Part shown: positions 44,297-52,631 of the stretch, one piece after another
How the letters are laid out: each line of letters begins with the position of its first letter
Numbering within the stretch: the stretch's first letter is position 1
Assembly: GCA_023411215.1 (NCBI GenBank)
Contig: JAEYOY010000048.1
Span: forward strand, 1-52,729
Source of the DNA: Bacillota bacterium
GTDB lineage: Bacteria; Bacillota; Clostridia; Lachnospirales; Lachnospiraceae
DNA length: 52,729 nt
Direction: 5' to 3'
Made by a program: the position numbers and the translations under genes
Notes under the pieces: generated by a model
The model's input: only the letters and a program-made list of their open reading frames with translations
What the model was told of the DNA's origin: nothing
Databases searched by the model: none

Positions 44297-44764
44297 TTAT
44301 ATTATTATTGGATGAGTGATTGTTTTCACTTCTCCTGTTTCAACATTCATGAATAATGTTCGGCTGATATAACCACCTGTATCATCAATATCATAATATA
44401 TTTTCATATCCAATAAAAGCTTCTTAATGATAGCTACGTTTTTCTTACCTATATGAAATACATCCTCATTGATTGAGCTTGAACCACCGTACAGATTTAT
44501 TTTTAGTTCATTTAAATTGCAGCCATACTCCAAACAAAGCTTATTAAAGAATAAGGGGATCCCTGTAGTGGCATAATAACCGGGTCGTATCGCAGGATTA
44601 GGGTCAACCTTCGGTGTAGGAAGAGCGATATGTATCATACCTGCTACTCTCTTTTTAGAACTGTAAGCCGTAACACCAACACAGGATGCTAGGGCATAGG
44701 TTTTGAGAATATCCTCTCGGTTATTCGATATTATGTACTCTCCGATTCCTGCAATTCTATCCAT
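44297..44764 (-). CDS. cheD: Chemoreceptor glutamine deamidase CheD
   Basis: CheD deamidates receptor glutamines (and in some bacteria methyl-esterified glutamates) and, with CheC, adjusts receptor output. The catalytic Cys and His are in LASCVGVTAYSS and GMIHIALP. The rest, including NLYGGSSSINEDVFHIGKKN (shown to 20 residues) follows the family. 155 residues. No cheC or cheX is present in the operon, so feedback through a CheC-CheD complex is not encoded locally. It lies 8 bp downstream of cheB and 8 bp upstream of the kinase gene. Confidence 0.94.
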   Translation of the reverse strand: MDRIAGIGEYIISNNREDILKTYALASCVGVTAYSSKKRVAGMIHIALPTPKVDPNPAIRPGYYATTGIPLFFNKLCLEYGCNLNELKINLYGGSSSINEDVFHIGKKNVAIIKKLLLDMKIYYDIDDTGGYISRTLFMNVETGEVKTITHPIII

Positions 44765-44772
44765 ATATCTCC

Positions 44773-45795
44773 CTAAGACATCATTGAAAATATCAAACGT
44801 GGAATATTGTTTAGCGATGCTTGCTTCTCTACCGCACCAATATTAAATGCCACTTTAGGCATACCATAAACAACGGCGGATTGTTCGTCCTGCCCGATTG
44901 TTCTAGCTCCGCTTCGTCTCATTTGAAGTAAGCCCTTTGCTCCGTCATACCCCATACCGGTCAGAATAATTCCGATCGCTTTGTTACCGGCTTCTTTTGC
45001 AACAGACTCAAATAGAACGTCAACGGAAGGGCAATGTCCATTTATCTTATCGCCTATATAGCATTCAACGCAGTATTTTCCACCTTTTCTTACTATTTTC
45101 ATGTGCCGCTCACCAGGTGCAACCAGCACTATACCCTTTTCAATAATATCACCTGTCTGAGCTTCTTTCACCCTTAATTTTGTAGTACTATTTAACCTAT
45201 CTGCAAACATACGTGAAAATTCAGGAGGGATATGTTGTACTATTACAATTCCCGGGGTATCTGACGGCAATTCTTTGAGAATTCGAAAGATTGCCTCCGT
45301 ACCGCCGGTTGAAGCTCCGATTGCGATTAGCCTATTGGAATCTGTATGTTGGGAATTATCTATTTTATTGCTCGAAGCCTCCTTTAATACAGTAAGAACC
45401 TTAGAGGAGGAAGCAATTTTCACCTTTAAAATCATATCATGAATAAAGCCTTCCACACTACTAACCGACCTTGCATCCGGCTTTTGGACAAAATCAACTG
45501 CTCCCACACTCATAGCGTCGAACACTGCTTCACCTATCGTACTAACTACAATAATAGGGATCGGATATTGCGGTATTAGTCTCCGTATAAATTCTATCCC
45601 ATTCATTTTCGGCATTTCAACATCACAGGTCATAACGTCAGGTCTATATTTGATAATTTTATCTCTTGCATCAAATGGATCGCTTGCAGTCGCTACAACT
45701 TGGATACTATCATCTGAAGAAAGTCCTCTTGATAATATTTCTCGAAACACAATACTATCGTCTACAATCAAAACTTTAATCTTTCTAGTCTCCAT
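44773..45795 (-). CDS. cheB: Chemotaxis response regulator / protein-glutamate methylesterase CheB
   Basis: It removes methyl groups from chemoreceptors when phosphorylated by CheA. The N-terminal receiver has D58 (TCDVEMPKMNG); the C-terminal methylesterase has the Ser162-His188-Asp284 triad in IGASTGGTEAI, VQHIPPEF and TGMGYDGAKGL. 340 residues, full length. It pairs with CheR 90 bp upstream, so the operon encodes a complete methylation-based adaptation system. Confidence 0.97.
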   Translation of the reverse strand: METRKIKVLIVDDSIVFREILSRGLSSDDSIQVVATASDPFDARDKIIKYRPDVMTCDVEMPKMNGIEFIRRLIPQYPIPIIVVSTIGEAVFDAMSVGAVDFVQKPDARSVSSVEGFIHDMILKVKIASSSKVLTVLKEASSNKIDNSQHTDSNRLIAIGASTGGTEAIFRILKELPSDTPGIVIVQHIPPEFSRMFADRLNSTTKLRVKEAQTGDIIEKGIVLVAPGERHMKIVRKGGKYCVECYIGDKINGHCPSVDVLFESVAKEAGNKAIGIILTGMGYDGAKGLLQMRRSGARTIGQDEQSAVVYGMPKVAFNIGAVEKQASLNNIPRLIFSMMS

Positions 45796-45884
45796 TCAAT
45801 CACCTCATATTGTAACCAAGCTTCTCATGTCACAGATTATAATCAAGATATTTAGGCTTAACATCTGTAAGACAACGGAGCTCT

Positions 45885-46703
45885 TTAGTATTCCTTTCTG
45901 TAAACAGATGGCTTAATATATTTAAGCCTTGTCTCATCCCTGTTAATTGATTCAGAATGTCCTATAAATAAGTACCCACCTACTTCTAACGAATCGTAAA
46001 ACTTGTTAATAAGCTCCCTTTTAGTTGAAGGGTCAAAATATATCATAACATTCCTGTAAAAAATAACATGAAATTTTCTTTTAAACGGAAATGTTTTATC
46101 CATTAAATTGAACTTTCTATATATAATTTCATTCCTAATGCTATCGATCAGGATGGAATTTTCACTATTTAATTTCCGAAAATAATTAAGCCTCCAATGA
46201 GTTGGTATATTTGTTATCTCCTCATTGCTATAAACGCCCTTGATCGCTTCACTTAGTACTTTATTTGAAATGTCTGTAGCTAAGATCTTCGTATTCCATA
46301 AGGCTTTTTCTTTACCAAAAAACTCGTCGATCAACATCGCTAAGGTATACGGTTCTTCTCCTGAAGAACATCCCGCGCTCCATATCCTTAGATCCTTATC
46401 CCTTACAACATTAGACAGACAGGGTAATACCTTATCCCGAAAGAAATAAAAGTGATCCGCTTCTCTCATAAAAAAGGTATGATTTGTCGTAATTCTTTCA
46501 ACTAAGGTGGTTACCGCCTCACCGGTTTTATCCATCACTAAATAATTAAAATATTCAGAGAAATCAGAAAATCCTTTTTGAAGCAGAACATTTTGTAATC
46601 TTCCGGTTACTAATGCCTGTTTTTCTTTCTTTAAGCTAATACCATAATGAGAGTGAATATACTCGGTCAATAGATGGTATTCTTTATCCGTAATTGGTAT
46701 CAT
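45885..46703 (-). CDS. cheR: Chemotaxis protein methyltransferase CheR
   Basis: It methylates receptor glutamates with S-adenosylmethionine. The helical N-terminal domain (residues 1-80) precedes the SAM-binding domain, where LRIWSAGCSSGEEPYTLAML (20 residues) is diagnostic, as are ILATDIS and FHVIFYRNVMIYFD. 272 residues, no TPR extension. The operon's receptor has no C-terminal pentapeptide tether. A perfect 15-bp hairpin separates this gene from mcp, suggesting that cheR and later genes may be expressed at a different level. Confidence 0.97.
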   Translation of the reverse strand: MIPITDKEYHLLTEYIHSHYGISLKKEKQALVTGRLQNVLLQKGFSDFSEYFNYLVMDKTGEAVTTLVERITTNHTFFMREADHFYFFRDKVLPCLSNVVRDKDLRIWSAGCSSGEEPYTLAMLIDEFFGKEKALWNTKILATDISNKVLSEAIKGVYSNEEITNIPTHWRLNYFRKLNSENSILIDSIRNEIIYRKFNLMDKTFPFKRKFHVIFYRNVMIYFDPSTKRELINKFYDSLEVGGYLFIGHSESINRDETRLKYIKPSVYRKEY

Positions 46704-46724
46704 TCTATCACCTGCTAATGACTA

Positions 46725-46777
46725 GCAACTATTCGTATCAGAAAGCCAATAAAAATACAAATTGATACGAATAGTTG
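46725..46777 (-). promoter_or_regulatory. Perfect intercistronic hairpin between mcp and cheR
   Basis: CAACTATTCGTATCA (46726-46740) and its exact inverted copy (46763-46777) flank a 22-base loop. On the minus strand it lies 17 bp after the mcp stop and 22 bp before the cheR start, without a U-run. It may be an mRNA processing or stability element or a partial attenuator. Confidence 0.65.
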
Positions 46778-46793
46778 TAGCGTAATTAATTGA

Positions 46794-48512
46794 CTAGTAC
46801 TTTCCAAACTCCTTATCACTTAACGATATTTCATATCTTGTTTCCGCATCGTCCTTCGCATTTGAATGGTAGCTTATATTTTGTTTCTTATTTCTTGACA
46901 TGTTTTCCAGCATATGTAAGACTTCCGGGCTTATCTCATCATATTTGCGATTTGACATAACACCTTTCTTCAACTTAAACTTATTAACCATCTCTTTTAA
47001 TAACTCAGATTGACTGGACAGCTCCTCACTTGCTGCTGCGCTTTCCTCAGATGTGGCTGAATTCGTCTGAACAACATCGGAAACCTGCATAATTCCTTGA
47101 TTGATCTGTCCAATTCCGGATGCCTGTTCATTGGAAGCTGTGGCAATATCACTCACGAGATTAGCGACCTTTTCGATTCCATTCACAATTTCACCAAGAG
47201 ATCCCGCCGTACTCTTTGCAATCTTAGTTCCACCTTCTGCTTTCTTAATGGATCCTTCGATCATATCTGTAGTCTCTTTTGCTGCATTTGCGGATCGTGC
47301 GGCAAGGGTTCTCACTTCTTCGGCAACTACAGCAAAGCCTTTTCCGTGTTGTCCTGCACGTGCTGCTTCCACTGCAGCGTTAAGTGCCAGAATATTAGTT
47401 TGGAAGGCGATATCATCGATAACTTTTATTATCTTTGATATGTTATTGGATGAATCATTAATGTCCTCCATCGCCTTAAGCATTTCCTGCATTTGAATAT
47501 TTCCTTGTGTTGCATTCGTTTTGACATCCCTTGCCAATTCGTTTGCTTTATCTGCATTTTCAGCATTCAGTTTTGTCTGTGCAGATATTTCTTCTAGCGA
47601 AGCAGTCAGCTCCTCAATCGAACTTGCTTGTTCTGTGGCTCCCTGTGAAAGTGCCATGCTCGAATCGGACACCTGTCTGGCTCCTGCTGATACTTGTTCC
47701 GATGCTGAATTAATATTCGCCATTACTTCATTAATGTTCTCAGCCATTTTCTTAAATGCTTTTGCTAAAACACCTATTTCATCCTTAGTTTCAATATCAA
47801 TGGTAACATCCAGATCACCGTCTGCTATTTTATCTGCCACAGCAACCAACTTATTCAACTGCTTACTAATCAAATTAGAAATAATTAATCCAAGCACGAT
47901 AGCAAATATTATACTGATAATGATAACAGTGACCATAAAGATTGTTTGCTGTCCAAAGTTCTTTGCATTTTCCTTTACAGAATCTGCTGCAAGCGTTGTA
48001 TTATAATCCACCAATTTTTGCAATTCTTCATCCGCTTTAACTCTTGCCTTTGTAACCAGTCCCATCGTCTCAAAACCCTGATCATATTGCTGGTTTACCA
48101 AAAGATCCAGATTCTCATTACGCACCTTACGATATTCAGTAAGACTTTCTATTGCTGCGTCATATAATGTTCTATTTTCATCATCGTCATGAATCGTTGT
48201 TTCGTAATTTGCTAATAATTCATTGGTCGTTTCTACTAATGCATTAATCACATCCAATCTTGATTGTAACGTATCGGGATTTCTCTCATAGATAGCTAAA
48301 ATCTGGTTAGCACGAACATCCTGTAAAGCAACCTGTATTGATTTGAGATCTTGAACCGGTATCAAATTTTCATTATACATCATCTCACTTCGATGATTTA
48401 TATTGTTCATATTTGTTACACCGAAAACTCCAACAATTCCTGTAAATAAAGCCAAAATAATAAAACAACTAATAAGCTTTGCTCTGATTTTCATATCACT
48501 AAACCATCTCAT
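46794..48512 (-). CDS. Methyl-accepting chemotaxis protein (4HB-type receptor)
   Basis: Transmembrane chemoreceptor, 572 residues: helix 1 (residues 10-32, ISCFIILALFTGIVGVFGV), a 160-residue extracytoplasmic four-helix-bundle domain of the 4HB_MCP type, helix 2 (about 190-213), HAMP (about 213-266) and a signalling domain with the tip EVRTLAARSANAAKET near residue 415. The core IAFQTNILALNAAVEAARAG (20 residues) is canonical. The C-terminus continues about 55 residues past the last signalling helix and has no CheR-binding pentapeptide. AGGAGG precedes the ATG. It is probably the dedicated receptor of this operon; ligand unknown. Confidence 0.96.
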   Translation of the reverse strand: MRWFSDMKIRAKLISCFIILALFTGIVGVFGVTNMNNINHRSEMMYNENLIPVQDLKSIQVALQDVRANQILAIYERNPDTLQSRLDVINALVETTNELLANYETTIHDDDENRTLYDAAIESLTEYRKVRNENLDLLVNQQYDQGFETMGLVTKARVKADEELQKLVDYNTTLAADSVKENAKNFGQQTIFMVTVIIISIIFAIVLGLIISNLISKQLNKLVAVADKIADGDLDVTIDIETKDEIGVLAKAFKKMAENINEVMANINSASEQVSAGARQVSDSSMALSQGATEQASSIEELTASLEEISAQTKLNAENADKANELARDVKTNATQGNIQMQEMLKAMEDINDSSNNISKIIKVIDDIAFQTNILALNAAVEAARAGQHGKGFAVVAEEVRTLAARSANAAKETTDMIEGSIKKAEGGTKIAKSTAGSLGEIVNGIEKVANLVSDIATASNEQASGIGQINQGIMQVSDVVQTNSATSEESAAASEELSSQSELLKEMVNKFKLKKGVMSNRKYDEISPEVLHMLENMSRNKKQNISYHSNAKDDAETRYEISLSDKEFGKY

Positions 48513-48543
48513 ATGTAATCCTCCTCATATGTAAGTACGTATT

Positions 48544-49038
48544 TTATAATACTTCGATTAGATTTTCTAATTCATCGTCTGTTAATAGCTTCTCACAATC
48601 TAATAATAGCTTTACTTCATTTCCAACTTTGCCAATATTTTTTATGTATCTGTTGTTATAGCTCTTATTCATTTGAGGAGGTTCGATTATATCCTGTTCC
48701 GGAATTGTTAGCACTTCAGATACATTATCAACGATGATCCCAACGGATACATCCTTTATATCTACAACTATGACACAGGTTCTATCATTATATTCTTTTG
48801 CATTCTTCTTGAAGCGAAGCCTTATATCCATGATAGGTATGATTTTCCCTCTAAGATTAATGATTCCCTTTACATAATCGGGAACTTCAGGTATCTCTGT
48901 AATTTCTTGTATACCAATAATCTCTGTAACATATTTGATCCCAATTCCATAGCATTCTCGGTCTAAAGAGAATGTCAGAAACCTACCTTTTTGTGTGTCT
49001 TCCTCAAGCATTTCTGTGTTAAGTATAATATCTGACAA
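48544..49038 (-). CDS. cheW: Chemotaxis coupling protein CheW
   Basis: CheW links receptor tips to CheA. The 164-residue protein is a single CheW/SH3-like domain: FLTFSLDRECYGIGIKYVTEI (in part), GIINLRGKIIPIMDIRLRF, TCVIVVDIKDVSVGIIVDNV (20 residues). A short polar N-terminus of about 16 residues precedes the domain. It lies 32 bp after cheA and 31 bp before mcp. It keeps the LRGKIIP core that contacts CheA. Confidence 0.96.
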   Translation of the reverse strand: MSDIILNTEMLEEDTQKGRFLTFSLDRECYGIGIKYVTEIIGIQEITEIPEVPDYVKGIINLRGKIIPIMDIRLRFKKNAKEYNDRTCVIVVDIKDVSVGIIVDNVSEVLTIPEQDIIEPPQMNKSYNNRYIKNIGKVGNEVKLLLDCEKLLTDDELENLIEVL

Positions 49039-49070
49039 GTTATTATCCCCTTTCTTTATTGTTTTTGATT

Positions 49071-51140
49071 TTACCGGTCAAACAATTCAGCAACATCTAA
49101 AATTAGACTAATATTACCGTTTCCCAATAAGGTGCAGCCAGCAAGTCCTCTTACTTTCTTTAGTTTTTGAATATACAAGGGCAATGCTTTTACTACTACC
49201 TGCTGTTGCCCTATTAACTCATCTGCAAATAAGCAAAGGGTATTCTCCTCTTGTTCCACCATAATGATAATTCCATCAATAAAATCCGTTATCTTAGTAT
49301 CTATCTTATATTGCTTATGTAGCCTTAATATTGGGATACAATTACCTCGTACCATAATCATTTCATTCCCATCCGGATCAGTAATAATATCCTCAGATTT
49401 AGGTCGGAACGATTCTTTAATCGCAATTGTCGGTATCGTATAGCAGGAGTTACCAACCTTGATATTCATTCCATCAATGATTGCTAAAGTTAAAGGTATT
49501 TTAAGTGTTACAATTGTACCCTTGTCAAGGACACTATCTACAGAAAGGGAACCTCCAACCATTTCTAAGTTCTTGGCTACTACATCCATTCCAACCCCTC
49601 GACCGGAGAATTCTGTAATATTCTCCTTGGTAGAGAAGCCAGGCAGTAGAATAAGATTAAAAATCTCCTTATCTGTCATCTCTTCTTCATTCTTATATAC
49701 CAGTTCCTTTTCCTTTGCTTTCCTATATATTTTAATTTTATCTAATCCACTTCCATCATCTTTTACAATAATCAGAACTTCACTACCGGTATTTTGGGCT
49801 TCCAGTGTAATCGTACCTTTTTCCGCCTTACCCTTTGCGAGCCTCTCCTCAGTTGTTTCAATTCCATGATCAAGTGCATTCCGAACAAGATGCATCAAAG
49901 GGTCTGAGATATGTTCAATAATATTTTTATCAACCTCTGCCTCTTCCCCGATAATCTCCAATTCAACATCCTTACCAAGCTTTTTACACATGTCCCGTAC
50001 AATACGATGCATTTTAAGAAATGTTGCAGAAAGAGGGACCATACGAATTGACATTACAATATCCTGCATTTCATGCGTAATCTTATTGAGTTGTCGTGCG
50101 GCTTTTTGAAAATTATCAAGAACAAGTCCCTGCAAATCAGGATTTTGAATAACCATTGCTTCTGCAATGACCATCTCACCTACTAAATCCATAAGTTTGT
50201 CCAGCTTTGATACACTTACGCTAATGATGCTTTGAGCGGGTGCAGCAGTATGTGCTGTTTCAGTTTGCTCCTCCTGCTTCGGATAATCACCTAGAGCCGG
50301 TATCTTTATTTTGTTCTCCTGTAAAGTTATTTGAGTATTCTTTATTGGCTTACTATACTCATCTTCACTTTCCAGCTGATTTAATTCTAAATTTTTGAGG
50401 AAAATAGTCTGCATTAAGAATTCATGCAATGATTCATAGACATAATCCGTCTTTAAATATATACGAAAGCCGTCCCTACGGATTATTTCGATGCTTTCAT
50501 CATTATCAATAATATCTTCCGGAATATAATAAAACTCATCCGTGATTTCTTTGAGGTTGCGTACTATCGTATAAGCACGTATATTTTCCATTTCACAGCC
50601 TTCTTCAAAATATACGACCGCTTTAAATGCATTTTTATATATTATAGTTTCAACTTTATCCTGACTTATGTAGTATTGCTGCTTTTTTTCTCCTGTTTCA
50701 ACCTTTCTCTCTGAGTTACTATAGCTATTATCCTTTTCCATTATTGATAGAAATTCTTTAATGGAATTTATTAATACTGTTGAATCTCCATCGTTTTGAT
50801 CACTGTTCTTAATCTTCTCAATTTCTATCTTTATAAAGTCAATGCCTTCCAGCACCAAGTCAGAAAGCCTCGAGCAATCAATATTATGAGGATTCTCCTC
50901 TCGAAGATAATAGAATACATCCTCCATCGAATGTGCAACGGATGAGATATTATTAAACATCATCATCGCAGAAGAACCCTTGATAGTATGCATAATTCGA
51001 AAAATATCATTGATGGCTGCCAGTGAAAAACAACTTCCTTTTTCGCTAGATAAAATTATCTGCTCCAGCTGTTCATTCAGCTGTTCTGTTTCAAATATAA
51101 ACATATCCAGCATTGGTTCAGAAGTATATTGTTCTAACAA
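49071..51140 (-). CDS. cheA: Chemotaxis histidine kinase CheA
   Basis: Domains in order: HPt/P1 with the phosphorylated His near residue 51 (FRIMHTIKGSSAMMM), a P2-like response-regulator docking region (about 165-265), P3 dimerisation (SVSKLDKLMDLVGEMVIAEA), the P4 ATPase with LVRNALDHGIE, DDGSGL and GRGVGMDVV, and the CheW-like P5 domain (ALPLYIQKLKKVRGLAG). All key residues are present. An ATG exists at 51158, but it lacks a ribosome-binding site; GGGGG 7 bases before a TTG at 51140 gives an N-terminus like other CheA proteins, so I use TTG (689 residues). cheY ends 4 bases upstream of that ATG. Confidence 0.95.
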   Translation of the reverse strand: MLEQYTSEPMLDMFIFETEQLNEQLEQIILSSEKGSCFSLAAINDIFRIMHTIKGSSAMMMFNNISSVAHSMEDVFYYLREENPHNIDCSRLSDLVLEGIDFIKIEIEKIKNSDQNDGDSTVLINSIKEFLSIMEKDNSYSNSERKVETGEKKQQYYISQDKVETIIYKNAFKAVVYFEEGCEMENIRAYTIVRNLKEITDEFYYIPEDIIDNDESIEIIRRDGFRIYLKTDYVYESLHEFLMQTIFLKNLELNQLESEDEYSKPIKNTQITLQENKIKIPALGDYPKQEEQTETAHTAAPAQSIISVSVSKLDKLMDLVGEMVIAEAMVIQNPDLQGLVLDNFQKAARQLNKITHEMQDIVMSIRMVPLSATFLKMHRIVRDMCKKLGKDVELEIIGEEAEVDKNIIEHISDPLMHLVRNALDHGIETTEERLAKGKAEKGTITLEAQNTGSEVLIIVKDDGSGLDKIKIYRKAKEKELVYKNEEEMTDKEIFNLILLPGFSTKENITEFSGRGVGMDVVAKNLEMVGGSLSVDSVLDKGTIVTLKIPLTLAIIDGMNIKVGNSCYTIPTIAIKESFRPKSEDIITDPDGNEMIMVRGNCIPILRLHKQYKIDTKITDFIDGIIIMVEQEENTLCLFADELIGQQQVVVKALPLYIQKLKKVRGLAGCTLLGNGNISLILDVAELFDR

Positions 51141-51162
51141 TGTATCACCCCCTTGCATCTTT

Positions 51163-51528
51163 TTACGCTATATTAAGAAGCTTTTTAATGGTGTTTATCA
51201 CCTGGTCCTCCTTGAACGGTTTTACAATGAAAGACTTTGCACCATACATTATGGCATCTTTCACCATTACTTCCTGACCCATAGCAGTAACCATTATGAC
51301 CTTGGCATTCGGATCAAATTCAATAATTGCTTTCAACGCCTCAAGTCCATTCATATCAGGCATTGTAATATCCATAGTTACAATATCTGGTCGTAGTTCC
51401 TTATATTTATGTAAGCCTTCCAGACCGTTTTGAGCCTCTACAATATCTTCGAACCCATTTTTAATAAGAAATGACTTAATAGCCGTCCTCATAAAAACCG
51501 CATCATCTATTATAAGTACCTTCATCAC
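51163..51528 (-). CDS. cheY: Chemotaxis response regulator CheY
   Basis: A 121-residue single receiver phosphorylated by CheA. D8-D9 (LIIDDAVFMR), phosphoacceptor D53 (TMDITMPDMNG), the Thr in VTAMG and the Lys in VKPFK are intact, and the start resembles B. subtilis CheY. It is the first gene of the operon, with GGAGG 7 bases before the ATG. Its target may be FliM/FliN of a motor encoded elsewhere, or another effector; no flagellar gene is in the window. Confidence 0.95.
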   Translation of the reverse strand: MMKVLIIDDAVFMRTAIKSFLIKNGFEDIVEAQNGLEGLHKYKELRPDIVTMDITMPDMNGLEALKAIIEFDPNAKVIMVTAMGQEVMVKDAIMYGAKSFIVKPFKEDQVINTIKKLLNIA

Positions 51529-51613
51529 ATAACCTCCGCATCATTATTGGCTCGATTTATATTTAATTTGAATGAACTAATTGATCTATAAACTGATATA
51601 AGTTCTACTAGTA

Positions 51614-52201
51614 TTAGTAATTAAAGGCATCAAATAACGAATTTATCATAGAAAGAGTTTTCTCTTTTAATGAAAATTTTCTGTCTTCAAATCTCCATAG
51701 CAGGCATATCTCTCTAAAATAACCGGATATCATAATTGCTATACCTTTACTATCTACATCGGATTTCATTTCACCACTATCCTGAGCTTCCTTAATTAAA
51801 TCAAAAATAGTATTGATGCGTTTCTCCAATAACTCCTTGATTATAACCGATAATTCCATCTCATAACGTAGTACATCGAATAATTGCATGATTGAAGTAA
51901 TCGCCGGATAATTTTCATAATACTCTGCTGTTGCACCAATAAGATAACAAATCGATTCCTTAGGACTAAGTCCCTTCAGCTTTGTGGTGTTATAGATATC
52001 TTCATCAAATTGGGAAAAATAATTGATTACAGCAACTAATAATTCATTCTTACTTTTATAGTGTCGGAAAATTGTAGCTTCTGAAACATCTTGCCTTTTG
52101 GCGATTTCTCTTGTAGACAACCCCTGAACACCAAGCTCATCGATAATTTCAATAGTTGTAATAATAAGTCTATCTCTTCTGTGTAATATATTATCTTTCA
52201 T
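51614..52201 (-). CDS. TetR/AcrR-family transcriptional regulator
   Basis: A one-component regulator: the N-terminal helix-turn-helix (STREIAKRQDVSEATIFRHYKSKNELL, in parts, about residues 24-52) binds DNA, and the helical C-terminal domain (about 60-190) should bind an unknown ligand and dimerise. 195 residues. Its promoter overlaps a palindrome (52216-52230), suggesting self-repression. The cheY operon starts 85 bp downstream in the same direction without an evident separate promoter, so the TetR gene may be co-transcribed with, and may control, the chemosensory operon. Ligand unknown. Confidence 0.9.
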   Translation of the reverse strand: MKDNILHRRDRLIITTIEIIDELGVQGLSTREIAKRQDVSEATIFRHYKSKNELLVAVINYFSQFDEDIYNTTKLKGLSPKESICYLIGATAEYYENYPAITSIMQLFDVLRYEMELSVIIKELLEKRINTIFDLIKEAQDSGEMKSDVDSKGIAIMISGYFREICLLWRFEDRKFSLKEKTLSMINSLFDAFNY

Positions 52202-52215
52202 ATCATTCTCCTACC

Positions 52216-52230
52216 GTAGTGATCACTTAC
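52216..52230. promoter_or_regulatory. Probable TetR operator
   Basis: GTAGTGATCACTTAC contains the perfect palindrome AGTGATCACT (52218-52227), placed at the predicted transcription start of the TetR gene and 15 bp before its ATG. Position and symmetry fit autorepression. Confidence 0.65.
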
Positions 52231-52234
52231 ATAC

Positions 52235-52264
52235 ATTATAAAATAGGAAATATTACACTGTCAA
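52235..52264 (-). promoter_or_regulatory. Sigma-A promoter of the TetR gene (and perhaps the che operon)
   Basis: On the minus strand both hexamers are perfect consensus: TTGACA (52264-52259), an 18-bp spacer, and TATAAT (52240-52235). Transcription would start near 52228, inside the palindrome. AGGAG lies 6 bases before the ATG. Confidence 0.85.
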
Positions 52265-52347
52265 ATATTTTTTCATAAATATTCCAGAATTGTCAGAGGA
52301 AGAATGTAAATTAACTTTTTTACCATATGTTGTATATCTTGTGATAA

Positions 52348-52389
52348 AAGCCGAAAAGAGATGAGTAACATTCTCCTTCCGGCTTTTCA
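52348..52389. terminator. Imperfect hairpin upstream of the TetR promoter
   Basis: AAAAGCCG....GAGA pairs with TCTC...CCGGCTTTT across about 42 bases. It is placed between the tandem hairpin array and the TetR promoter and may insulate the two transcription units. The U-tract is short on both strands. Confidence 0.45.
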
Positions 52390-52399
52390 TCCAAAACAT

Positions 52400-52556
52400 G
52401 ATTTTCATTTGTCATCGAACTCTATAAATGAAAATCTAAGAACATGATTTTCATTTATCATCGAACTCTACAAATGAAAATCCTAAAAACATGATTTTCA
52501 TTTGTCATCGAACTCTACAAATGAAAATCCTAAAACATGATTTTCATTTGTCATCG
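52400..52556. repeat. Tandem array of a 46/47-bp hairpin unit
   Basis: Three whole units start at 52400, 52446 and 52493; a fourth begins at 52539 and breaks off after its first half (52556). Each unit is a 13-bp inverted repeat, GATTTTCATTTGT with ACAAATGAAAATC, around an 11-base loop CATCGAACTCT; copies 1 and 2 each carry one arm substitution. Spacers are 9-10 bases ending in AACAT. It lies between the rpsU terminator and the TetR promoter. No cas genes are nearby and the loop is constant, so it is not a CRISPR array. Confidence 0.85.
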
Positions 52557-52583
52557 CGAAAAAGTTGCTTGCAACTTTTTCGC
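52556..52583. repeat. Perfect 13-bp hairpin abutting the array
   Basis: GCGAAAAAGTTGC (52556-52568) and GCAACTTTTTCGC (52571-52583) are exact inverted copies with a 2-base loop. It replaces the second half of the fourth array unit, as if inserted there. It follows the rpsU terminator on the minus strand. Confidence 0.7.
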
Positions 52584-52588
52584 TCAAT

Positions 52589-52618
52589 AAAAAACTTCCG
52601 GTAGATAACTACCGGAAG
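52589..52618 (-). terminator. Rho-independent terminator of rpsU
   Basis: CTTCCGGTAG (52595-52604) and CTACCGGAAG (52609-52618) form a perfect 10-bp stem with an ATAA loop; on the minus strand six Ts follow (52594-52589). It starts 14 bp after the rpsU stop. Confidence 0.92.
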
Positions 52619-52631
52619 TCCCTTAAACGAA

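Noticed and set aside
52400..52556. CRISPR array
   Set aside because: The spacers are short and alike, the units are palindromic throughout, only about 3.5 copies exist and no cas genes are present.
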